DNA of 64,000 bases. Source: Areca catechu. Lineage: Eukaryota > Streptophyta > Magnoliopsida > Arecales > Arecaceae. Positions 54,608 to 64,000 of the stretch are shown piece after piece; positions within the stretch are counted from its first letter, which is position 1; every line of letters begins with the position of its first letter. The stretch is from contig CM038052.1 in assembly GCA_021397845.1 (NCBI GenBank), forward strand, positions 41,276,449 to 41,340,448, given 5' to 3'. Position numbers and translations under genes: made by a program. The notes beneath the pieces were generated by a model, which did not search any database, had not been told where the DNA came from, and saw only the letters and a program-made list of their open reading frames with translations.

Positions 54608-56454
54608 ATGGCTCATCCCATGAGTACATCTTTGGCCGAAGGCCAATCTACCAACAGACCACCACTCTCACAGGCACAAATTATTCTTACTGGAAAGCTA
54701 GAATGAAAATCTATATACAGGATGTTGATTTTCAATTATGGAAAGTCATTCTTAAAAGGCCACATATTCCCATGATCAAAGTTGATAGCATGGATATCCC
54801 TAAGCCTGAAGAGGAATGGGATGAACATGACATGAAGATAGGGGAATTAAATGCCAAAGCTATGAATCTTCTATACTGTGCTTTGGGTTCCAATGGGTTT
54901 AATCGAATTTCCATTTGCTCTTTTGCAAAGAAAATTTAGGATAAACTTGAGGTGACCCGCGAAGGAACTTTTCAAGTGAAGACTTCAAAAATTAATCTTC
55001 TAGTACATAGTTATGAATTGTTCAAAATGAAACCTAATGAAAATATCTCTGCCATGTATGCTAGATTTATAGATATTATTAATGGTTTGAAAAGTCTTGG
55101 TAGGGTTTACTCAAATGTTGATTTAGTATGAAAGATATTAAGATCACTTCCGGATAAATGGAACCCTAAAGTTACTGCCATCCAGGAAGCTAAAGATCCA
55201 AACACTCTATCTATGGATTAATTAATGGGTTCTCTCATCACACACGAATTAGCCATGAGCATAGAACTGATGATGATCAGAAGAAGAAGAAGAAGACAAT
55301 TGTCTTCAAAGCTACATTAGAATCAAAGAAAGATGAGGAATCAGAAGATGACTCCACCTCCTTCGAAGATGAGCTAGAAGACGAAGATATCGTAATGGTC
55401 ATGAGAAGATTTAGAAAGTTTATGGAAAAGAGAAAGGAAGATTCAATAAAAAATTCCATAAACGAGGAGAGCACTCCAAGGAAAAGGATAACGACAAAGA
55501 AAAGAAAAAGGAACAAGTCCCCACCTACTATGAATGTAACAAACCGGGGCACATTCATCTAGATTGTCCATTATTGAAGAAATTCTTCAAGAAAAAGAAA
55601 AAGAAAGTAATGGTTGCCACATGGAGCGACAGTGAGGAATCCATCTCAACTGAAGAGGAAGAGACCACAAAAATAACTAATTTATGTCTAATGGATCTCG
55701 AGGACGAGGTAACATCCCCCAATGCTCAATTGAATTTACATTTGATGAATTAAATTTTGCTTTTCATGACTTATTATCTGAATTTAAAAAGGTTGGAGTA
55801 AAGATTAGATCTTTAAAGAATATCAATAATTCTTTACTCAAAGAAAAAGAGAAGACTTTAGAAAAAAATATTTTGTTACAAAAAGAACTTCATTTCTTTT
55901 CTAAAAATTGTAAAGCATTGAAAACTGATAATAGTGATTATCTTAACAAAAACAAAGCCTTGTTGAATGAAAATAATGAGTTGAAAAAGAAGGTTGAAAA
56001 ACTCAAGCCACTTGTTGAAAAACTTACATTATCTTTTAACAATCTTGAGTTGATTCTCAAAGAACAAAAAATTTCTAGTAACAAAGCTGGAATCGATTTT
56101 AATTCTTCAAATTCAAATAGTATTTCAGCAACTATTTTTGTGAAACAAAAAGCCTATATTCTAAAATTTACTGCTTCTACTTTGAAAGCTACATTGTATG
56201 TTCCTAAAAACTCAAATACAAAATCTGTTATTTCTGCATCTCATGCATTAACATCTAGAACTTCAAAATATAAATCTTTTCAACATTCTATAATCAAATG
56301 TTTTCCTTGCAAAGGGTTAGGACATAAAGCTTTTGAATGCAATATTATTATAAATGTCCAAAGTAAATTAAAAAATATTTGGGTTTCCAAAGGAACCACC
56401 TCCACTAACCTGCAAGGATCCAAGTTAGCTTGGATACCTAAAAGAACTTCATGA
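54608..56454 (+). pseudogene. gag of SIRE-type copia E
   Basis: Starts MAHPMSTSLAEGQSTNRPP; a frameshift before TNYSYWKARMKIYIQDVDF leads into the UBN2-type capsid domain with ELNAKAMNLLYCALGSNGFN and VTAIQEAKDPNTLSMD. A knuckle near 55530 reads YECNKPGHIHLDC, lacking the first Cys. The second half is a 256-codon open frame (55684-56454) with a coiled coil (LLNENNELKKKVEKLKPLVE) and an intact knuckle CFPCKGLGHKAFEC at about 56300. Stops are present near 54938, 55130, 55220 and 55320. Confidence 0.8.
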
Positions 56455-58022
56455 TTGTCTTGCAAGAATGTCTTGCAGTCCAGAAATTGAAGAAAATATG
56501 GTATCTCGACAGTGGCTGTTCAAGGCATATGATGGGTGACAAGGATCAGTTCATCGCCCTAGAAATGAAGGAGGTATGGTTACTTTTAGAGATAATGGCA
56601 AGGAAAAAATAATCGAAATCGGTAAGATCAAGATAACCCCCTATACTTTTATTGAAAATGTATTGCTAGTAGATAAATTGAAGCATAATTTATTAAGTAT
56701 TAGTCAATTTTGTAATAAAGGCTTCAAGGTTATCTTTGAATCATCTGTGTATTGTAACAAACTCTCTTGATTCTAGTAGTAAGTTCATTGGATATAGACT
56801 TGGAAATATTTATGTGGTTGATCTTAATGATCTTGCCATGTCAAGTAGTTCTAGTCTAGTTGTAATGAATACTAAGACCAAAGAGTCTTGTTTACTATGG
56901 CATAGATGATTAGGTCATGCTAGCATGCATACTATTGCCATGTTAATTTTCAAAAACTTAGTTAAAGGCATGCTTAAGTTTAAAATAGACTTTGATCATG
57001 TTTGTGATGCATGCCAAATGGGTAAACATACTAGGGAGAGCTTTAAACTCAAAAATATGATTTCAACTACTAGACCTTTAGAACTACTTCACATGGACTT
57101 ATTTGGACCAACTAGGACTACAAGCCTAAGAGGAATGAAATATGCCCTTGTGATTATAGATGATTTTTCAAGATTTACATGGGTTTTGTTTATTGCTCAC
57201 AAAGATGAAACCTTCAAAGTATTTCAAAAATTTTATAAAAAGGTTTCAAATCAGAATTTTTTTTTAATAATTTCAATTAGGAGTGATCACGATACTGAAT
57301 TTGAAAATCAGTTTTTTGATGATTATTACACAGAAAACAGCATTGATCACAACTTCTCCGCTCCTAGGACACCACAACAAAATGGTGTTGTAGAGAGAAA
57401 AAATAGGACTTTGGAAGTGATGGCCCGAATGATGTTATGCGAAGGCAATCTTCCAAGATACTTTAGGGTAGAAGCGGTGAATACTGCTTGTTATATTTTA
57501 AACTGCATTTTGATCCGTCTTATTTTGAACAAAACCCCCTATGATCTTTGGAATGAAAAGAAATCCAATATTAACTATTTTCATGTTTTTGGATGTAAAT
57601 GCTATGTACTTAACAATGGTAAAGATAATCTAGGAAAAATCAATGCTAAATCTGATGAAGCAATTTTCCTTGGTTATTCATTATATAGCAAAGCATATAT
57701 AGTATTTAATAAAAGAACTCTTGCTATAGAAGAGTCAATGCATGTTATTTTTAATGAAACAAACCCTTCACCTTCTAAGAAAGAAGAGTGCATAGACAAT
57801 GATGCAGGTATAATTCCAAAAGAGATGGAAGACATAAGCATACAAGAAAGACCAATTGAAGAAGGAAAAAAAATAGTAAGTAAGGATCATGTAGATTTAT
57901 CAAAAGAATGGAGGTACGTAACTTCCCATCTTAGAGAATTAATTATTAGTGATCCTTCACAAGGTATTAGGACTAGGTCATCACATAGAATTGTACATGA
58001 CTACCTAGCCTTTATATCATAA
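56455..58022 (+). pseudogene. Protease and integrase of copia E
   Basis: The protease active site is in WYLDSGCSRHMMGDKDQF (DSG at 56508-56516). The pre-integrase zinc region includes LGHASMHTIAML and CDACQMGKHTRESF. The integrase core frame 56925-58022 has the first Asp in LLHMDLFGPTRT, the second in IRSDHDTEFEN and the Glu in TPQQNGVVERKNRT. The usual Gly after SDH is Asp here. The frame ends in the pre-RT linker DLSKEWRYVTSHLRELIISD. Stops lie near 56590, 56770 and 56909. Confidence 0.85.
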
Positions 58023-59447
58023 ATAGAACCTCATACCTTAGAAGAAGCTGAAAATGATCCAAACTGGATGATGGCCATGCATGAAAAATTGAACCAGTTT
58101 GAAAGAAATGAGGTTTGGACATTATTTGATAGACCTTCAGACCATCCAATCATAGGAACCAAATGGGTCTATAGAAACAAATTAGATGAACAAGGAAATG
58201 TAGTAAGAAATAAAGCTAGATTAGTGGCTAAGGGATATAACCAAGAAGAGGGCATTGATTTTGAAAAACTTATGCACCTGTAGAAAGACTTGAGGCCATC
58301 AGATTGCTTCTTGCATTTGCTTACTATATGAATTTTAAACTTTCCCAAATGGAAGTAAAAAGTATATTTTTAAATGGTTTTATCTCTGAACAAGTTTTTG
58401 TATAACAACCATCAGGTTTTGAAGATCATATTTTTCCAAACCATGTGTTTAAACTAAATAAAGCTTTATATGGTTTGAAACAAGCACCTAAAGTCTGGTA
58501 TGATAGACTTAGCACTTTCTTGATTGAAAATGATTTTTCAAGAGGAAATGTTAATAAAACCCTTTTCATCAAAAAGAAAAATAATGATATATTAGTTGTA
58601 CAAATTTATGTTGATGATATTATATTTGGTGCAACTAATGAAAATCTTTATGAAGAATTTGCTAAGCTAATGCATGGAGAATTTGAAATGAGCCTAATGG
58701 GTGAAGTTAACTACTTCCTTGGACTTCAAGTGAAACAAACAAAGGAAGGAATCTTCATCAACCAAGCCAAGTACACCAAAGAAATAATCAAAAAATTTGG
58801 TATGGAGACGAGCAAACAAATGAACACACCCATGAGCCTAACTTGCAAATTGGACAAAGATGAAAATGGATCCAATGTTGACCAAAAGCTTTATAAAGGT
58901 ATGATCGGATCCCTATTATATTTGACTGCAACTAAACCTGATATCTTGTATAGTGTATGTGTATGTGCTAGATTCTAATCTAACCCTAAAGAATCACATA
59001 TGCTTGCTATTAAAAGAATTAATAGATATTTGAAAGGTACAAGTAATCTAGGTCTTTAGTTTTCAAAATATTCTTCATTGAACTTAATTAGATATTCGGA
59101 TGCTGATTATGCTGTTTGTAGAATTGATAGAAAAAGTACTAGCGGTACATGCCATTTTCTAGGGTTGAATTTAATCTCATGGTACTGTAAAAAATAAAAC
59201 TCCGTAGCATTATCCACTGTGTGATAACACAAGTGTTATAAATTTGACCAAAAATTCTATTCAGAATTCTAGAACTAAGCATATAGAGATTAGACACCAT
59301 TTTATTAGAGATCATGTTTTGAATGATGACATTGAACTAGAATATATCCCAACTGAAAACCAATTAGCTGATATTTTTACTAAGCCACTGAATCAGGATA
59401 GATTTGAATTGCTTAAAGCAGAATTAGATCTTTGTGATCCTTTCTAG
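58023..59447 (+). pseudogene. Reverse transcriptase and RNase H of copia E
   Basis: RT frames: TKWVYRNKLDEQGNVVRNKA, VAKGYNQEEGIDFE, then after a frameshift at about 58262 EAIRLLLAFAYYMNFKL, LNKALYGLKQAPKVWYDRLS and the catalytic QIYVDDIIFGATNE. RNase H follows with YSDADYAVCRIDRKSTSGTC and, after a deletion near 59222 that removes the expected AEAEY region, HIEIRHHFIRDHV and DIFTKPLNQDRFELLKAELD. Loss of the AEAEY Glu disables RNase H. RT also has stops near 58404 and 58977. Confidence 0.85.
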
Positions 59448-59944
59448 ATTTACCTAACCTAATCTCTTTCAAAATTAAAAAAAAATTATCTAGAAAATCT
59501 CCTACAACTACTCAAGATTGTTGAACAACTTTCCCTAAGATTTCAATGAATTAAACTCAATTTTTGAATCATTTCAACTTTTGTAGAAAGTTTTTGTTCG
59601 AGTCGACTCGAGAAATTTCACTCTGGTCGAGCCAGCTCGAATCTCTAATTTTTTCTGCTCTTGCTCTAGTCGAGTCGACTAGGTTAATTTAGGGTTTGCC
59701 TAGCCGACTCGGATCTGTTTGTTTTGAGTTCGCTCTGGTCGAGCTGACTTGGATGATTTTAGGACTGAGCGAGCCAACTCGGATGTCGGGAAAAAGTTTT
59801 TTTTAGAGTCGAGTAAACTCTTTTTCACTTCGCATGCTTTCATTTTCACTTTAAACTCTTTCTACTCTACTCGGAACTTTCACCAAAACTCCAAAAACCT
59901 TTTCCCGAAGCCTTGATTTCCTATTTCCTACAAATTTTGCAGCA
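59448..59944 (+). other. Spacer before the extra ORF of E, with GAGTCGACTC palindromes
   Basis: Non-coding. From 59598 to 59830 it holds several GAGTCGACTCGAG-like motifs and variants, as in the LTR of E at 53160-53650. Equivalent in place to 29600-30053 of D. Confidence 0.6.
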
Positions 59945-61111
59945 ATGGCTCCAAGAATATCTGCACGAAAGCTTCCTCATGCAGCTGAATCAAGCACTCC
60001 CAGTAAAGATCTGAAGGAAAAGAAAGAAAAGAGAAAAAGGGCTTCTCCTGGACAAAAAGAAGAAGAAACACCCTCTCCAATCGGGAAATCAACTTCAATG
60101 ACCAATAGGCCGATTACATGCGACAGAAGAATTGATTTCTCCTTCCTGGAAGAACTAGAAATGAAGATTGGTAGTTGGATTGACAACCAAGGTTGGAAGT
60201 TTTTCTGCTCATTGGATATTCTGACGTACCCTTCTTTGGTAAGAACCTTCTTTGAAAACCTAGTTCTTGAAGAATACCATTTGGAATCCATTGCCAAGGG
60301 AGAGAAAGTCATTGTAGATGAAGAGAAGTTGAGCAACCTACTTCAAATGCTGGTTGATGGTGCCACCGAGCTTACCCTAAATGACAAAGAACACACACTG
60401 AAGCTCATCTTAGAAAGATCAGATGTAAGCTCCGTCAAACATGTTCAAGCCAACATGCTATCCAAGGAAATGTGACTACTCCAAAATATGGTTGGTCGAA
60501 TTTTTCTTCCTAGAACCGGTCATTTCGACTAGGTGAGTGAAAGGGATATAATTTTTATGGGGCATCTTATTGAATAAGAACCCCTCAACCTTCCATACAT
60601 CATGATGATACAAATGAGGGAGGCAGCAAGAAAGATCAAGGTATGCTTGCTCTATGGCATGGTATTTACCTTACTATTTGAAAATGCTGGTATTGACCTA
60701 ACTGATGAAATCGGCAAGCATCTTCACCATTCAGACACCTATTCAATCAACTCTCTTCGGAGAATGGGATATCAACTACAAGAGGGAGTCTGGATAAAGA
60801 AAATGTCTGGTCAGATAGCTGCCACATCCTCCGATGATGACATGGATGGACCTGTTACTGTAGAAGCTAATGAATCTGAAAACAAGGATGAAGACACTTC
60901 TGAACATCCAATGATAACTCCATCTGAACTTAAAGAACTGATATATCAAAAGATGGAAACCATTTCTGATTCTTTTACAAGCCATATCAATTCTGCTCTT
61001 ATTGAACTACGCCAATCAATTGATAACAGCTTGAAGAAAATCAAGTCAGAACAGAAGCTACATGAAGAGAAGATGGAAAAAGAGATGAACAATTTCAAAG
61101 AAAAAATTTGA
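59945..61111 (+). pseudogene. Extra 3' ORF of E (env-like position, putative plant transposon protein)
   Basis: Frames 59945-60475 and 60602-61111 form one protein of about 390 residues broken at about 60476. The start MAPRISARKLPHAAESSTPS leads a basic Lys/Glu-rich stretch and RRIDFSFLEELEMKIGSWID. LTYPSLVRTFFENL corresponds to FYPGLIREFYGSL of D. The second frame has YGMVFTLLFENAGIDLTDEI and SDTYSINSLRRMGYQLQEG, then an acidic linker and a C-terminal coiled coil (EQKLHEEKMEKEMNNFKEKI). No membrane segment is seen. Function unknown. Confidence 0.65.
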
Positions 61112-61196
61112 AGTATCCTATTGCACTCTCATAAGGAAATATTCACTGCTGAGGATGCTCCTTTACAAACCTGCAAAGAGTCACCTAGACCTCCTG

Positions 61197-63604
61197 AAAG
61201 GATTATGCCCTGCAAGCCAATTAAAACTTGTAATTTTATTGGGATATCTTGAAAACTTCCAAACTTTTGTATTGACAATTATATATATTAAAAGGCATCT
61301 TTTTCATCATACGTTGTGTCTTAGACTTATGATATGATGAATCCCATTGACTAGGGCTATGGTTTTAAGGGTTATGATGAGATCATACCAGTAAGACTTA
61401 AAACCTAAAAATCCTAATCTTAAGTATTTCTAGTCAAAGGGACATTGAGTAGGGGATCAATGTTTTCTGAAAGACTAGAATATCCTATGTATGCTCATTA
61501 ATAAGGGTAATTGAACTTACAATTACTTGTGTAAGACACTAATACAAGGACATGGATGCTCATTAGAGAATGAGTTCACTGAATTTGATCCGACTTGAAA
61601 ACATCTAATGGAGTCTTATTTACTTGTCAATAGATGGTTTTCATAGAGGGAGTAGTGCATGTAATCCTTTGACCTGAGACTACCATAGTGCCTTGTATGC
61701 ATGAATCCATGTTTTAGTTCACACTTATTCATGACATTGAGTCATGCACATGGTGATACTGGATATGGTGAATTATATATAGAGGTTGTGAGTAGGTCGA
61801 ACAAAGAATCGGTCAACCCAAGTAAGAGGAGATCACATCCCACTGATTTCGATCAAATGGTGATTCAGGGAATCTTTGATCAAAGTATGAATATTAGAAA
61901 TAGTTTCTAATATCACATCATTTGAATCATCATTATTAGATTGAGAAAGAATTGAATGTGATATTGGATTTGACATGGTTCCATATCCAAAGTCATATTC
62001 AGGGTGCAAGCTGATCGAAGGATTGAATTGCACGGTAACTTTCACTAAAGGGTATTTTTGGTATTTTCACTAAAATTCCACACCTTTCGGGTAGGCATGA
62101 TACGTTGCTAGACGTCAATCTTGCCTTGTGGGTTTTTTATTTAATTAAAGAGTTTAATTAGATCAAGAATTAGAAATAATTCTAATTGTCAATTGGGTTA
62201 GCTCAATTTGACCTAAATCGGCTAGGTTAAAGCCTAAATCAAATTAGGTCAAATCGCACCCAACCCACTACTGGCTAGATGTGGAACCCAATGGGTCACA
62301 CACAAAAGAAATTGATTAAGGGTTTAATTGGATTAAACTATGTTTGCAAGATGAACATGCTAGCACATGTTGCAAACCATTGCACCTTGATTCGAATTAG
62401 GTTCGAATCAGGTTCCGATTTGGGCTGATTTGGTCTAATTAAGGCTAAATCAATTTAGGCTCATGTGTTGGGCTAACCCTTAGCTAGTTAACCAAGGGAT
62501 TGTACTTTTAAATCAGCCACATGGCTGGTTTAATTCAGATTGGACTCTATCCTAAATTAAGCGCCTAAAGGTTTGACTAGGTCAAACTATTTCTACGTAA
62601 TAGTTATGTTAAAAAAATTTTATGAAGAGGTGCCATATTAGAAGAGTCCTTCTACTGTTGAAACACAGTAGAGGACCAGATAAACCATCATCCTTGCCGC
62701 CCCTTGCAGATAAGTCTTTGATATTTTTCATGTACCATTTCCTATGACCCGTCAAAGCAAGAAAGACAAGGGTCGTGGACTCTTCCTTCACGCCCCTTGG
62801 TGTTTCACGCCATATGGCATTTGGCATGGATAAAGGTGGCCATTTGATGGCTCATGGGTGGCCATGATGCAAGGATATTCGTGCAACAGAAATAAAAGGA
62901 AGTGACTCTTCGTAAAGTTTTTCATCCGAAGAGTCCTTCTGTTTTAATTCTCTTAAGTTTTGAACGAAGAGAAGTGTTGTCTGGAGAAGGGACATGTTCT
63001 ATTGGAAAGGACATGTCTTATGGCATGGAAGGGATGTCTTAAAGCATCCCTTAGATTGTTATTTAAGGAGATGGGTGCCCGGGGAATGGTGTTCGGAGTT
63101 TTTATTCTGAACAACATTTCTTTCCTGCATTCTCTTTCTTTGTCCTAAAAGATCTCTAGTCAAATTAAGACAAGCCCTTAACTTTGGTTAGAAGAGTCCT
63201 ATTTGAGTGATCTTACAAGCATTGGAAAGAGAAAGATAGAGAAGGAAAGAAAGGTTGATAGGAGGAATATCAGTCCAAATAAGAGGAGTTTCTGCCTGAA
63301 TTAAATTAGGCCTTAGAGGTCTAATTGGAGGAACCGGTTTTGAAGCAGTGCATTTGTCTTGATCAAAGCCCTGTGTGGATCACCGTTGGAGGGAGAACAC
63401 TTGGGCGCCTGGTGAGTAGATCAGAAATACCTGATTAAGGTTTCTACATCAAATTGGATTTTTGCGATCGAGGTTGGTGTTTAAACCCTAATTTATATTT
63501 TTATGATTTATGTTATTAATATGGTGTTCTTGGGATTAAGGGTTAGGTTATGATTTCATAATATTTTGAAATCCATGCTTCCGCCCTAGTAACCGAACCC
63601 ATCA
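61197..63604 (+). repeat. 5' LTR of Angela-like copia element H2
   Basis: About 2.4 kb from TGAAAGGATTATGCCCTGC, read as a worn Angela/BARE start (TGTTGGAATTATGCCC type), to ACCGAACCCATCA, followed by a primer binding site. TTGTTATTTAAGG at about 63058 is a possible TATA box. It interrupts element E. The left boundary may be off by a few bases. Confidence 0.65.
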
Positions 63605-63605
63605 G

Positions 63606-63618
63606 TGGTATCAGAGCC
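63606..63618 (+). other. Primer binding site of H2
   Basis: TGGTATCAGAGCC, the exact plant initiator-Met type, one base after the LTR end. Confidence 0.85.
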
Positions 63619-63638
63619 ACCTTATTAGGGCTAAATCA

Positions 63639-63930
63639 TACAAAATTGAAGTTGCCCAATTGTGTAGGACTCTTGAGGTTGCCTATTTTGGTAGGACTCT
63701 ACAAAATTGAAGTTGCCCAATTTTGTAGGACTCTTGAGGTTGCCCATTTTGGTAGGACTCTACAAAATTGAAGTTGCCCAATTTTGTAGGACTCTTGAGG
63801 TTGCCCATTTTGGTAGGACTCTACAAAATTGAAGTTGCCCAATTTTGTAGGACTCTTGAGGTTGCCCAGTTTTGGTAGGACTCTATAAAATTGAAGTTGC
63901 ATAATTTTGTAGGACTCTACAAAAGTTTAA
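63639..63930 (+). repeat. 61-bp tandem repeat in the leader of H2, with hairpin units
   Basis: Four copies and a partial fifth, starting at 63639, 63700, 63761, 63822 and about 63884. Most units contain ACAAAATTG and CAATTTTGT separated by AAGTTGCC, a perfect 9-bp inverted repeat; copy 1 has one mismatch. A second half contains AGGACTCTTGAGGTTGCCCA. The rest of the window, 63931-64000, shows nothing recognisable. Confidence 0.9.
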
Positions 63931-64000
63931 AGTTACATATGATTGATATGTTTATGCATATATGTATGTCACTGGTTAGGATTTTCACTTAAACCTTAAT

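Larger units (their letters stand above)
52834..61196 (+). mobile_element. SIRE-type copia element E, inserted in C and interrupted by H2
   Basis: 5' LTR, primer binding site, gag, protease, integrase, RT/RNase H and an extra ORF in the copia order (integrase before RT). All coding parts have point damage, and the RNase H has lost a segment. The element continues to the right of H2, outside the window. It is similar to D but has its own LTR sequence. Confidence 0.85.

Noticed and set aside
63639..63930. Possible CRISPR-like array
   Set aside because: The units are adjacent tandem copies without unique spacers, in a retrotransposon leader of a plant genome.

Overview
This is a stretch of nuclear plant DNA made almost entirely of LTR retrotransposons that have inserted into one another. 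I recognise no host gene, rRNA, tRNA or CRISPR array. The evidence for a plant is chromovirus, Tat-lineage gypsy, SIRE-type copia and Angela/BARE-like copia elements, primer binding sites of the plant TGGTATCAGAGC type, and spliceosomal introns. The Angela-like and SIRE-rich content would suit a monocot (for example a palm), but the species cannot be decided from the sequence.

Layout. 1-3582: 5' LTR and non-coding interior of an Angela-like copia element, minus strand (H1). 3925-10421: decayed chromovirus, minus strand (G), with gag, protease, RT/RNase H, integrase and a chromodomain-like tail. 10423-10575: short sequence with 24-bp terminal inverted repeats beside a primer binding site. 10576-17315: two plus-strand Tat-lineage gypsy remnants (A1, A2) with an intron-containing antisense gene, a tandem array and a 1.1-kb 3' LTR. 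17316-23047: AT-rich intergenic DNA with a LINE RNase H relic and a possible TIR element.

23048-64000 is a nested stack. A minus-strand Tat element (C) begins with its 3' LTR at 23048. A minus-strand SIRE-type copia (D, 25551-51084) inserted just upstream of the antisense ORF of C, with a perfect CTTGT target duplication. Inside D lies the 3' end of a second chromovirus (F, 31780-33824), and inside F a large Tat element (B, 33825-47926). A deletion joined the truncated 5' LTR of B to the gag of D and removed the rest of F and the middle of D. The antisense gene of C resumes at 51090 and is cut at 52833 by a plus-strand SIRE-type copia (E). E is in turn interrupted near 61197 by a second Angela-like LTR (H2).

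The most interesting system is the antisense gene of the Tat-lineage family. Elements A, B and C each carry, between pol and the 3' LTR and opposite to gag-pol, a gene with its own upstream region, two introns at the same positions, a domain resembling the 'putative gypsy type transposon' family (Transposase_28), a coiled coil, a conserved C-terminal block and, in A and B, an AATGAA-like polyadenylation region. The same elements carry GC-rich tandem arrays in their LTRs, and B has a further 121-bp array between pol and the antisense gene. The two SIRE-type elements each carry an extra 3' ORF and short GTCGAC-centred palindromes both in the LTR and just upstream of that ORF. All coding regions contain stops, frameshifts or deletions, so no element here is likely to be autonomous.
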